A stretch of 22,940 nt of DNA from an uncultured Clostridium sp. Its GTDB lineage: Bacteria; Bacillota; Clostridia; TANB77; CAG-508. The position numbers and the translations under genes are program-made. Positions within the stretch are counted from its first letter, which is position 1, and each line of letters starts with the position of its first letter. This document shows positions 13,282 through 20,583 of the stretch, piece by piece. The notes under the pieces are model-generated. The model saw only the letters and a list, made by a program, of their open reading frames with translations, made no database searches and was not told the DNA's origin. The stretch lies in NCBI GenBank assembly GCA_900553865.1, contig USFC01000016.1, positions 1-22,940 on the forward strand. The letters are read 5' to 3'.

Positions 13282-14079
13282 ATGGAACAGGTAATTTTTT
13301 ATTTATTTATTTTTATGATAGGAACAGTATTTGGAAGTTTTTTCACATTAGCAGTGTATAGAATACCACTTAGAAAAGATATCACACATGAAAGGTCATA
13401 TTGCCCTAAGTGTAATCATAAACTTTCTTTTTGGGATATGATTCCTATTTTAAGTTATATATTTTTAGGTGGAAAATGCAGATATTGCAAAGAAAAAATT
13501 AGAATACGTTATTTATTATTAGAAATATTAACAGGAACAGTATTTCTATTATTTGCTATGTCTGTAAATATTTCGTTTACTACAATAGAAATAAGTAAAT
13601 TAATATATATGTTATTAGGGTTCCTTTATATAGCTGGAATTATTATAATAGCAGGAATAGATAAAGAAAGATACACTATCAATAAAGGTGTACTTATTTA
13701 TGAAGTTATAATAAATTGCTTATATATAGTATATCTATATACACTAGGACAGGCTAATATATATAGATATGCAATATATTTATTTATGTTATTTATATTT
13801 ATAATTGCAGAAAACACATATTTGAAAAGAAAACTTAAAGATAATTATACATTAGAAATTTTAGAGCTAAGTATGGTTATGGCTGTATTTACAAAAGAAG
13901 TTACATATGTTGCGACAGTTATAATAACATTGCTACTAATTGCAGTAGTTGGAATAGCTAAAAATATACTAAAAAAATCTTCAAAAAATGAAAATGAAAA
14001 AATACCATTTGGATTTTATTTGGTATGTAGCAATATAGCAAGTCTTATAATGATGAATTTTATAACATGTGGGTGGTAA
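13282..14079 (+). CDS. pilD: Prepilin peptidase (PilD-like) with altered catalytic motif
   Basis: PilD enzymes cleave the prepilin leader and N-methylate the new end. The 265 residues are mostly membrane helices. The N-terminal domain is intact: GSFFTLAVYRIP, then the zinc-binding CPKC (41-44) and CRYC (66-69) pairs around FWDMIPILSYI. The first catalytic Asp is present at 127 (AGIDKERYTI). The second motif, usually GxGDxKL, is not found; the equivalent helix reads NYTLEILELSMVMA with Glu192 where Asp is expected. The enzyme may use Glu, have low activity, or serve these unusual pilins. It lies 91 bases after the pilin gene and stops one base before the next start. Confidence 0.85.
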   Translation: MEQVIFYLFIFMIGTVFGSFFTLAVYRIPLRKDITHERSYCPKCNHKLSFWDMIPILSYIFLGGKCRYCKEKIRIRYLLLEILTGTVFLLFAMSVNISFTTIEISKLIYMLLGFLYIAGIIIIAGIDKERYTINKGVLIYEVIINCLYIVYLYTLGQANIYRYAIYLFMLFIFIIAENTYLKRKLKDNYTLEILELSMVMAVFTKEVTYVATVIITLLLIAVVGIAKNILKKSSKNENEKIPFGFYLVCSNIASLIMMNFITCGW

Positions 14080-14080
14080 A

Positions 14081-14491
14081 ATGAAAAAAGTGAAATTAAA
14101 ATCTAATAGAGGAGTAACAATTACAGATGTTGTAGTAGCAGTTATTATATTATCTGTGTTTACAGGCGTTGTAGGAAATCTTTATTATTTAATTGCAAAA
14201 AATAATAATTTAATAAAATACAATACTGTTGCAGTTTATAATGCAATAAAAATAGCAGAAGATATAGACAAAATTTCTTATGATGAAGTTACAGAAGATT
14301 TAAATACAAATATAAAAGACAGATACAATATTCCAGAAGGTTTTTCAGCACAAGTAAAAGTAGTAAAGTATAGTGATGAAGATTCTACAAAACAGGACAT
14401 TATAAAAAGAGTAAATATAACAATAAAATACAAATTTTTAAAAGAAGATAAAACTTATAACTTAGAAAAATTAAAAATAAAAGAGATTTAA
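14081..14491 (+). CDS. Minor pilin/pseudopilin (PilV/GspI-like)
   Basis: The prepilin has 136 residues from ATG 14081, with GGTGG upstream; an earlier GTG lies inside the pilD end and is unlikely. The leader MKKVKLKSNRG is followed by the mature helix VTITDVVVAVIILSVFTGVV, with Asp at mature position 5, the only one of the three pilins here with an acidic residue there. The remaining 90 residues form a soluble domain. Minor pilins prime pilus assembly at the tip. The first base of its ATG is two bases after the pilD stop codon, indicating coupled translation. Confidence 0.75.
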   Translation: MKKVKLKSNRGVTITDVVVAVIILSVFTGVVGNLYYLIAKNNNLIKYNTVAVYNAIKIAEDIDKISYDEVTEDLNTNIKDRYNIPEGFSAQVKVVKYSDEDSTKQDIIKRVNITIKYKFLKEDKTYNLEKLKIKEI

Positions 14492-14503
14492 AGGAGTAAT
14501 GTT

Positions 14504-14947
14504 GTGAAAAAAGAAAAGGGAATAACATTAATTAGTTTAATAATTACTGTAATTGCAATTACAATGACATTATCTATATTAGCAGTAATAAGTAGTGCCT
14601 TTTTTTCAAATACAAATTTATTAAAAGAAGATACAAAAGGAATGGCTGAATATAATAAATTTGCAATGTATTTTATAGAAGATTGTAAAAAGAATTCAAA
14701 TGTATATAATATATCAACAAGTAAAATTGAATTTGAAGATGGTACAGTATATACTTTTAGTGGTTCAAGAGATAAAAGTATATATCGTAATAAAGTGAAA
14801 ATTTGTAAAAATATTGGATATTGCCATTTTTTACAAAATGAAATTACAGTAAATGGAGTAACAAAGCAATTAGTAAATGTGCATATGGTAGTCGAAGCAG
14901 GAGGACATTTTGAAACAAATATAGACTATGTGCTAAAATATTGGTAA
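14504..14947 (+). CDS. Minor pilin/pseudopilin (PilW/GspJ-like)
   Basis: The 147-residue prepilin starts at GTG 14504 with AAGGAG seven bases before it. The leader MKKEKG is cleaved before ITLISLIITVIAITMTLSIL, with Ser instead of Glu at mature position 5. The soluble part contains three Cys (EDCKKN, KICKNIGYCHF), so a disulfide is possible outside the cell. The region EFEDGTVYTFSGSRDKSIYR is beta-rich, as in GspJ/PilW types. It follows the previous minor pilin after 12 bases. Confidence 0.75.
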   Translation: MKKEKGITLISLIITVIAITMTLSILAVISSAFFSNTNLLKEDTKGMAEYNKFAMYFIEDCKKNSNVYNISTSKIEFEDGTVYTFSGSRDKSIYRNKVKICKNIGYCHFLQNEITVNGVTKQLVNVHMVVEAGGHFETNIDYVLKYW

Positions 14948-15033
14948 ATTTAGACAATTAATAAAAATACTATAGAAAAATGAAAATATATAGTATAATA
15001 AAAATAGAAAGCACAAAAGAAAGGAGAAAAATT

Positions 15034-16662
15034 ATGGCAATTCAAAGTCAACCTTTAGGTATAGAACTTGCAAAAAGAAAACTTGTTACAGAAACAGAAA
15101 TAGATAAAGCATTAGAATATCAAAAATTATATCCAAATAAAAAATTGGGGGATATTCTTCACATATTACATTTATGCGATTCAGAAGAATTAATAAAAGC
15201 AATAGGAGAAATCTTAGGAGAAAAGGCAATTTTATTAACGGAAGCTGATATAAGAATAAATGTATCAGAGTACATTTCATTAGATATTGTTAAGAAAAAT
15301 AAGGCAATTCCTTTCGGAATAGAAGGAAATAGAATAAAGGTATGCTTTGCAGATACCACAAACAAAAGGTCAATAGAAACAATAAGATTATTATTACTAA
15401 ATAAAGGTCTAGTAATGGAAAAATATATTACTTTTGAAAGTAATATAGATAGAATACTAGACTCTTTAGAAGGGCTAGCAACGGAAAGCATTAGTTCTGC
15501 AAGAGATGTTACAGCATTGGTAGATAGCATTATAAAAACAGGAATGGAAAAAAGGGCAAGTGATATTCACTTTGAACCAATGGTAGATAAGCTAAGAGTT
15601 AGGTACCGTATAGACGGTGGCTTGGTTAATGCTGTAAATGTTGAGCAGGAAAAAATTCCTCAAATAATAGGAAGATTAAAAGCCATCTCAAATATGCACC
15701 AAGAAAAACAAGAATCACAAGATGGTAGAATTATAATGTATCCAGATTATAATATTCGTGTGTCTTCACAAAAAAACGTATATGGCGAAAAATTTGTGCT
15801 AAGACTATTGAAGAAAAATGCTGGAATAAAGAAAATTTTTGATTTAGGTTTTCCAAATGATGAAGAATTAGTTAAGGAAAGCTTTCACAAAAAAAATAGC
15901 ATAACAATTATAGCAGCGCCTACAGGAGAAGGTAAAACAACAACACTTTATAGTGTTATAGATATGTTAAATAGACCTGAAATAAATATAACAACAATTG
16001 AAGACCCAGTAGAAATTCGTATAGACGGATTAAACCAAATTGAAGTAGATGCGAGAACATCTTTTTCAGATTCATTAAGAACAGTTTTAAGACAAGACCC
16101 TGACATTATACTAGTAGGAGAAATTCGTGATAAAGAAACAGCAGAAATAGCTATGCAATCAGGACAAACAGGACACTACGTACTATCAACAATTCATACA
16201 ATAAATAGTATAGAAGTTGTTACAAGACTTAGAGAAATGGGAATATCAAATTATGATATAGCAAGTACACTTGCAACATCAATCTCCCAAAGATTAGTAA
16301 GGAAAATATGTCCTTATTGTAAAATGGAAAGAGATTTTAACGAAAAAGAAAAAGAAATAATGAATAAAATTGCTGAAAAACACGGAGTAACTTTAGATTT
16401 TAATGGAAAGAAAACCTATGATGCAATAGGTTGTGAAAAATGCAACCATACAGGATATTTCGATAGAATAGGAATTTTTGAAGTATTAATTGTTAATGAC
16501 AAAATAAAACAATTAATAATAGACAATGCCTCAAGTATTGAAATAAGAAATGAAGCAGTTAAAGAAGCATCATATAAACCACTTGTAGTAGATGGATTAT
16601 ACAAGGTATTACAAGGAGTTACAACACTAGAAGAACTAAATAATAAATTAATAATTTATTAA
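15034..16662 (+). CDS. pilB: Type IV pilus extension ATPase PilB
   Basis: The hexameric cytoplasmic motor that drives pilin addition. The frame is open from 14980, but ATG 15034 has AAAGGAG at the right distance and gives a normal family start (542 residues). Domains in order: a MshEN/T2SSE N-terminal domain (1-150, ELAKRKLVTETEIDKALEYQ), the linker and N2 domain with ASDIHFEP, Walker A APTGEGKTTT (about 294-303), the Asp box around IEDPVE, Walker B DPDIILVGEIRD (about 354-365) and the His box LSTIHT. A zinc motif, CPYC (426-429) and CEKC (about 467-470), is typical of PilB/GspE and absent in PilT. The Walker A loop has Glu where Ser is usual. It lies upstream of pilT and pilC. Confidence 0.95.
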   Translation: MAIQSQPLGIELAKRKLVTETEIDKALEYQKLYPNKKLGDILHILHLCDSEELIKAIGEILGEKAILLTEADIRINVSEYISLDIVKKNKAIPFGIEGNRIKVCFADTTNKRSIETIRLLLLNKGLVMEKYITFESNIDRILDSLEGLATESISSARDVTALVDSIIKTGMEKRASDIHFEPMVDKLRVRYRIDGGLVNAVNVEQEKIPQIIGRLKAISNMHQEKQESQDGRIIMYPDYNIRVSSQKNVYGEKFVLRLLKKNAGIKKIFDLGFPNDEELVKESFHKKNSITIIAAPTGEGKTTTLYSVIDMLNRPEINITTIEDPVEIRIDGLNQIEVDARTSFSDSLRTVLRQDPDIILVGEIRDKETAEIAMQSGQTGHYVLSTIHTINSIEVVTRLREMGISNYDIASTLATSISQRLVRKICPYCKMERDFNEKEKEIMNKIAEKHGVTLDFNGKKTYDAIGCEKCNHTGYFDRIGIFEVLIVNDKIKQLIIDNASSIEIRNEAVKEASYKPLVVDGLYKVLQGVTTLEELNNKLIIY

Positions 16663-16681
16663 TAGGAAGGGGAAACTACAA

Positions 16682-17782
16682 ATGAATATAGATAAGGTAC
16701 TAAAAATAGCAAAGGATAAAGGAGCCTCAGACGTACATTTAATATTTGGGCTAAAACCAATGCTAAGAATTGCAAGAGAATTAGTTCCAGTAGAAGAAGC
16801 TGACGAACTAACTATAGATGATTTAAATGAAATTTATGATTATTTTATAAGAGGAAACTTAGAGAAGGATGAAACCTTTAGAACTACTAAAAAATTAGAT
16901 AGTTCATTTGAATTTGAAGATATAAGATTAAGAATAAATGTATCATATTCAGATGAAATACCAACATTTACACTTCGTCTTATAAAAAATGAACTACCAC
17001 GATATGAGGACTTAGGGGTTCCAGATATTGTACGTAGAATGACAAGACAACCACAGGGCTTAATACTAGTAACTGGTAAAACAAACTCTGGTAAAACTAC
17101 AACTTTAAATGCTTTAATAAATGATATAAATGAAACTCAAAATAGAAAAATATTAACACTTGAAAGTCCGGTAGAGTATAGACATAAATCAAAAAGGTCA
17201 GTTATAGTGCAAAAAGAAGTTGGACCAGGAAGAGATTGCTTATGCTATAGTGATGGTGTAAAAAACTCTTTAAGAGAAGATTGTGACATAATAGTAGTAG
17301 GAGAGATTCGTGATAGAGAAACTATGGATGCTGCAATAGAAACAGCAGAAGCAGGACATTTAGTAATAGGAACACTTCATACAAAATCATGTGCAGAAAC
17401 TATCGACAGAATGATAAACTTCTATGATATCAGTGACCAACAAAGCATTAAATATTTAATAGCATCATTATTAAAATTAGTAGTATCTCAAAGGCTATTA
17501 AAAGGAAAAAATGGAAAACTTGTATTAGTGCCAGAAGTAATGGTAGTAGACAATATAGTTGCGGGAATTATACGTAAAGAAAAAATAAGTGTATCAGAAA
17601 TAGAAGACGCAATACAAAGTAACTTAGAAAAAGGAAGTATTGGATTAATAAATTCAATCGCAGAATTATTTGTAGACGATAAAATCACCTTAGAACAAGC
17701 TAAAGCTCAAATAGAAGAGAAAAACATAGAAATATTAAATAGAACCATAATGCAATTAAAAATAAAGAAACAAGGAAATTAA
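16682..17782 (+). CDS. pilT: Type IV pilus retraction ATPase PilT
   Basis: The 366 residues have PilT length and lack the PilB N-terminal domain and zinc motif. The family start is clear (KGASDVHLIFGLKPMLRI). Walker A reads GKTNSGKTTT (132-141), where most PilT have GPTGSGKST, and Walker B is DCDIIVVGEIRD (about 200-211). The His box GTLHT follows. It would depolymerize the pilus to give force for twitching, adhesion or DNA uptake. The C-terminal helix is extended (EKNIEILNRTIMQLKIKKQG). A GGAAGGGG site precedes the ATG. The presence of both motors implies dynamic pili. Confidence 0.93.
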   Translation: MNIDKVLKIAKDKGASDVHLIFGLKPMLRIARELVPVEEADELTIDDLNEIYDYFIRGNLEKDETFRTTKKLDSSFEFEDIRLRINVSYSDEIPTFTLRLIKNELPRYEDLGVPDIVRRMTRQPQGLILVTGKTNSGKTTTLNALINDINETQNRKILTLESPVEYRHKSKRSVIVQKEVGPGRDCLCYSDGVKNSLREDCDIIVVGEIRDRETMDAAIETAEAGHLVIGTLHTKSCAETIDRMINFYDISDQQSIKYLIASLLKLVVSQRLLKGKNGKLVLVPEVMVVDNIVAGIIRKEKISVSEIEDAIQSNLEKGSIGLINSIAELFVDDKITLEQAKAQIEEKNIEILNRTIMQLKIKKQGN

Positions 17783-17785
17783 TAT

Positions 17786-17853
17786 TTTTCCCAATTAGGG
17801 ACAGTCCCTAATTGGGAAAAGGTAGCAATTAGGGACTGTCCCTAATTGGGAAA
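17786..17853. repeat. Pair of REP-like palindromes forming a perfect 28-bp inverted repeat
   Basis: Copy 1 (17786-17820) is a perfect palindrome with 16-base arms TTTTCCCAATTAGGGA around CAG. Copy 2 (17826-17853) is the same unit in the opposite orientation (centre CTG), cut short on its left. Bases 17787-17814 and 17826-17853 are exact reverse complements across an 11-base spacer. It is GC-richer than the region around it and lies between pilT and pilC. Similar AATTAGGGAC-centred palindromes occur as dispersed repeats in clostridial genomes (from memory). Confidence 0.85.
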
Positions 17854-17864
17854 GGAAGAAAGTT

Positions 17865-19214
17865 ATGCCAGAGTATGTGTACAGAGCAGTTACAGATAAA
17901 GGCTTATTGGTAAGAAATAGGGTAGAAGAAGCTAGTAAGCAATCTTTAATAAAGAAACTTAAACATAATGGGTTAACACCTATTCAAGTTGTACAAGTTG
18001 GTTATAATAGTAAAAAGAATAAAAAGAAAAAAAGAAATATAAGTAATATTGAAGACATAATGAAAACTGCTAATACTACTAATATTTTAAACAATAACGC
18101 AAAAAAGAACCTTTCTTTTGTTGAAAAAATAAACTTAAAACTGGCAGCAACAGAAAAAATAACTACAAGAGATTTGGTAATATTTACACAAAATTTCTAT
18201 TTGCTAAAAAAAGCTAATTTCAACAATATACATGCTTTAAGTACAATTATAGATAGTACTGAAAACTTATCTTTAAGAGGAATAATAGAAGACATATTAG
18301 CAGGGGTTGAAGGTGGAGAATACATGTACACAACCATGGAATATTATTCAAATATATTCCCTGAAATATATATAAACATGATAAAAGTAGGAGAACTATC
18401 AGGTTCACTTACAAACTCATTAAAGCAAGCAGTACGTTATTTAGACGATTCATCAGATATTACTAAAAAAGTAAAAAAAGCAATTATACCAAATGTTCTT
18501 CAACTTGTGGCATTACTAATAATGCTAGTTGTAGGTACATTAGTTGGTGTGCCTGCAATACAAAATGTGTATGACCAAGTAGGTAGTAAAGACCAGATTA
18601 ACCCTATCACAATGGGCTTTTCAAACTTTATTAATGCGGTTATAGCTCATTGGTATATACCAGTAGGACTAATTGCTGCAATTGTAGGATTTATCATATT
18701 TTATATAAATACACCAAAAGGAAAATACAATTTTCATTACTTTAAATATACAATGCCAATATTTGGTAAGTTAATTTATAGCTTAGACTTTTCAAGGTTT
18801 ATAAAAGCAATGATGCTTAACTTAGACAATGGCATGAGAATTCAAGATGCACTTGAAGTTAGTAAAAACGTAGTAAGTAATTATGTATTTTTATCTATGG
18901 TAGAAACTTCTATTAACAATATTTTAATAGGTCAATCATGGATAGATCCCTTTGAAAAATCTGGATTGTCTTCTTCAATGATAACAGAAATGTTGAAAAT
19001 AGGTATGCAAACAGACTTAACAGAAATGATGGGAAAACTAGTAGAATATATGGAAATGGACATTAACAATACATTAGATAAAATAATGAAAGTATTACCA
19101 CAAGTAATGTACTCTATAGTAGGTATTGTGTTAATATTCTTCGTATTAGTAATATTAGTTCCATTGCTAGAAGTTTACATGGGAACATTCTTATTCTCAG
19201 CAGTAGATATGTAA
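17865..19214 (+). CDS. pilC: Type IV pilus platform protein PilC
   Basis: The 449-residue inner-membrane platform on which PilB and PilT act. It starts with the PilC/GspF signature (MPEYVYRAVTDKGLLVRNRV). Two T2SSF repeats are visible: the first with FTQNFYLLKKANFNNIHALS and GGEYMYTTMEYYSNIFPEIY, the second with LDFSRFIKAMMLNLDNGMRI and GQSWIDPFEKSGLSSSMITE. Membrane helices lie at about 208-231, 262-281 and 414-438. A Lys/Asn-rich stretch (about 48-85) makes the N-terminal linker longer than usual. The ribosome site AGGAAG (17853-17858) begins at the very end of the upstream palindrome, so that repeat may affect its translation. A hairpin follows the stop. Confidence 0.93.
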   Translation: MPEYVYRAVTDKGLLVRNRVEEASKQSLIKKLKHNGLTPIQVVQVGYNSKKNKKKKRNISNIEDIMKTANTTNILNNNAKKNLSFVEKINLKLAATEKITTRDLVIFTQNFYLLKKANFNNIHALSTIIDSTENLSLRGIIEDILAGVEGGEYMYTTMEYYSNIFPEIYINMIKVGELSGSLTNSLKQAVRYLDDSSDITKKVKKAIIPNVLQLVALLIMLVVGTLVGVPAIQNVYDQVGSKDQINPITMGFSNFINAVIAHWYIPVGLIAAIVGFIIFYINTPKGKYNFHYFKYTMPIFGKLIYSLDFSRFIKAMMLNLDNGMRIQDALEVSKNVVSNYVFLSMVETSINNILIGQSWIDPFEKSGLSSSMITEMLKIGMQTDLTEMMGKLVEYMEMDINNTLDKIMKVLPQVMYSIVGIVLIFFVLVILVPLLEVYMGTFLFSAVDM

Positions 19215-19235
19215 AAAATAAAATTAGAAAGAAAG

Positions 19236-19266
19236 CGTGGTATATATTTTATATACCACGTTCTTG
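19236..19266 (+). terminator. Stem-loop at the end of the pilus operon
   Basis: CGTGGTATAT (19236-19245) pairs with ATATACCACG (19251-19260), loop ATTTT. The T-run is short (TTCTT), so read-through into the next gene is possible. Confidence 0.6.
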
Positions 19267-19288
19267 TCCATAAAGGAGGAATTTATAA

Positions 19289-20173
19289 ATGAAAATAGGA
19301 ATAGATTTAGGTGGAAGCCATATTGCAGTAGGAATAGTTACGTCAGCGGGCAAAATTCTTCGAAAAGAAGAAAAAGACATTATTATGCAATGTGAAGAAG
19401 AAAAAATAAAGCAGTACTTAGTAGATAATATTTTAGAAATGATAAATGCAGTAATAAGAAATGCGGAAATTCCTGTTTTTGTAATAGAAGAAATAGGAAT
19501 AGGAATACCGGGAATAGTAGAAAATAATATTATAAAAAAATGTGATAAATATAAAATAAAAGACTGGGATTTAGCAAAAATAATAGAAGAACATTATAGC
19601 ATTCCAGTAAAACTTGAGAATGATGCAGTATGTGCAGCAAAAGCAGAAAAAGAATATGGAAATTTGAAAGATGATAAAGATGCAGTGTTTATATGTATCG
19701 GAACAGGAATAGGTTCAGCAATAATAAAAAATGGAGAAATATATGCTTCAGAAATAGGACATATGATAATTGAAAAAGGCGGAAGAGAGTGTAATTGCAA
19801 AAATAAAGGATGTTTTGAAACATATGGTTCAATGAAAGTATTTAAAAAAGAATTAATAGAGATATTAGGAATAAATCAAAATGCAACCTCAAAAGAAATT
19901 TTAGAAACTCTAATAAAAAATAAAGAAAATGAAAAAATAGATGAATACATAAATAGATATACTGAAACTCTATGCATAGGTTTGGCAAATATTATAAATA
20001 TACTAAAACCAAGAAAAATATGTATAGGCGGAGGATTTACATATTTTGAAGATATTTTATATAAAAGATTGTTAGAAAAAATACAGCTTATTTCATATAG
20101 GTTTGAAAAACCACAAATAGTTCTTGCAAAATTACAAAATGATGCTGGAATAATAGGAGCAGTTCCAAATTAG
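19289..20173 (+). CDS. ROK-family sugar kinase (glucokinase-like)
   Basis: ROK kinases phosphorylate glucose or related sugars with ATP; no DNA-binding domain is present, so it is not a ROK repressor. The 294 residues carry all marks: the phosphate loop DLGGSHIAVG (6-15), the catalytic Asp112 in ENDAVCAAKAE, the GTGIGS phosphate-binding motif, and the zinc site His158, Cys168, Cys170, Cys175 (CNCKNKGCFE). The ending has the usual GGGFTYFEDILYKRLL segment. AAAGGAGG precedes the ATG. The preferred sugar (glucose, allose, N-acetylmannosamine) cannot be read from the sequence. It follows the pilus operon after a hairpin, with no evident functional link. Confidence 0.9.
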   Translation: MKIGIDLGGSHIAVGIVTSAGKILRKEEKDIIMQCEEEKIKQYLVDNILEMINAVIRNAEIPVFVIEEIGIGIPGIVENNIIKKCDKYKIKDWDLAKIIEEHYSIPVKLENDAVCAAKAEKEYGNLKDDKDAVFICIGTGIGSAIIKNGEIYASEIGHMIIEKGGRECNCKNKGCFETYGSMKVFKKELIEILGINQNATSKEILETLIKNKENEKIDEYINRYTETLCIGLANIINILKPRKICIGGGFTYFEDILYKRLLEKIQLISYRFEKPQIVLAKLQNDAGIIGAVPN

Positions 20174-20192
20174 AAACGTATAATTTGGAACT
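20161..20192 (+). terminator. Long hairpin overlapping the ROK kinase stop codon
   Basis: AGTTCCAAATTA pairs perfectly with TAATTTGGAACT over 12 bp, loop of eight bases. It lacks a clear T-run, so it may stabilize the mRNA end rather than terminate. Confidence 0.5.
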
Positions 20193-20248
20193 CTGGCAAA
20201 ATTTAGAAAAACTGGCAATTTGACAAAAACAAAAAAATATGGTACACT
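20193..20248 (+). promoter_or_regulatory. Promoter of the RNase J leader, preceded by direct repeats
   Basis: TTGACA (20220-20225), a 17-base spacer and TACACT (20243-20248), start near 20255. Just upstream, CTGGCAA is repeated at 20193-20199 and 20212-20218 (19-base period), a possible activator or repressor site. Confidence 0.65.
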
Positions 20249-20254
20249 ATAAAA

Positions 20255-20583
20255 CAGTTGTTACCCTTTAGAGGTAAAGAAGAGATTTAAATTTATAAAT
20301 AAAAAAGTGTAAGATTGTAAATAATAGGTGTGTAAAATCAGTCTTAAAATGTAAAATGAGATTCTAAATAAAATATAAATATAAAGAGAAAAAATGAGAA
20401 AATAGAGGTAAAGTAGAAATTATAACTTCTACAATATAGCAATTTATAAAAAAAGAGAAAATAAATGTATTTTATAATTGGAGTCAAAAATAGTTTTTAC
20501 ATATAAGTAAAACTATTTTTTTTACGTGAGAATAAAATGAAAAAATAAATTTAAATTACAAAATAAGGAAAAGGAGAGAAAAT
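20255..20583 (+). promoter_or_regulatory. Long structured 5' leader of the RNase J gene
   Basis: About 330 bases separate the promoter from the start codon. The leader holds a TTACC/GGTAA hairpin (20261-20277), a direct repeat AGAGGTAAAG (20270-20279 and 20404-20413) whose second copy could pair with the same TTACC, and a near-palindrome GTAGAA...TTCTAC (20413-20432). An intrinsic terminator at 20486-20523 follows. This is compatible with attenuation or an independent small RNA. I do not recognise a known riboswitch class. Confidence 0.5.
20486..20523 (+). terminator. Intrinsic terminator inside the RNase J leader
   Basis: AAAAATAG with TTTTTAC pairs with GTAAAA and CTATTTTT (one bulged T), loop ATATAA, ending in a run of eight T, 60 bases before the start codon. 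Confidence 0.7.

Noticed and set aside
14980..15033. Upstream start for pilB
   Set aside because: No ribosome site precedes 14980, and AAAGGAG lies just before ATG 15034, which gives the normal family N-terminus.
17786..17853. CRISPR or phage attachment repeats between pilT and pilC
   Set aside because: There are only two copies, in opposite orientation, with an 11-base spacer; this is a REP-like structure, not an array.
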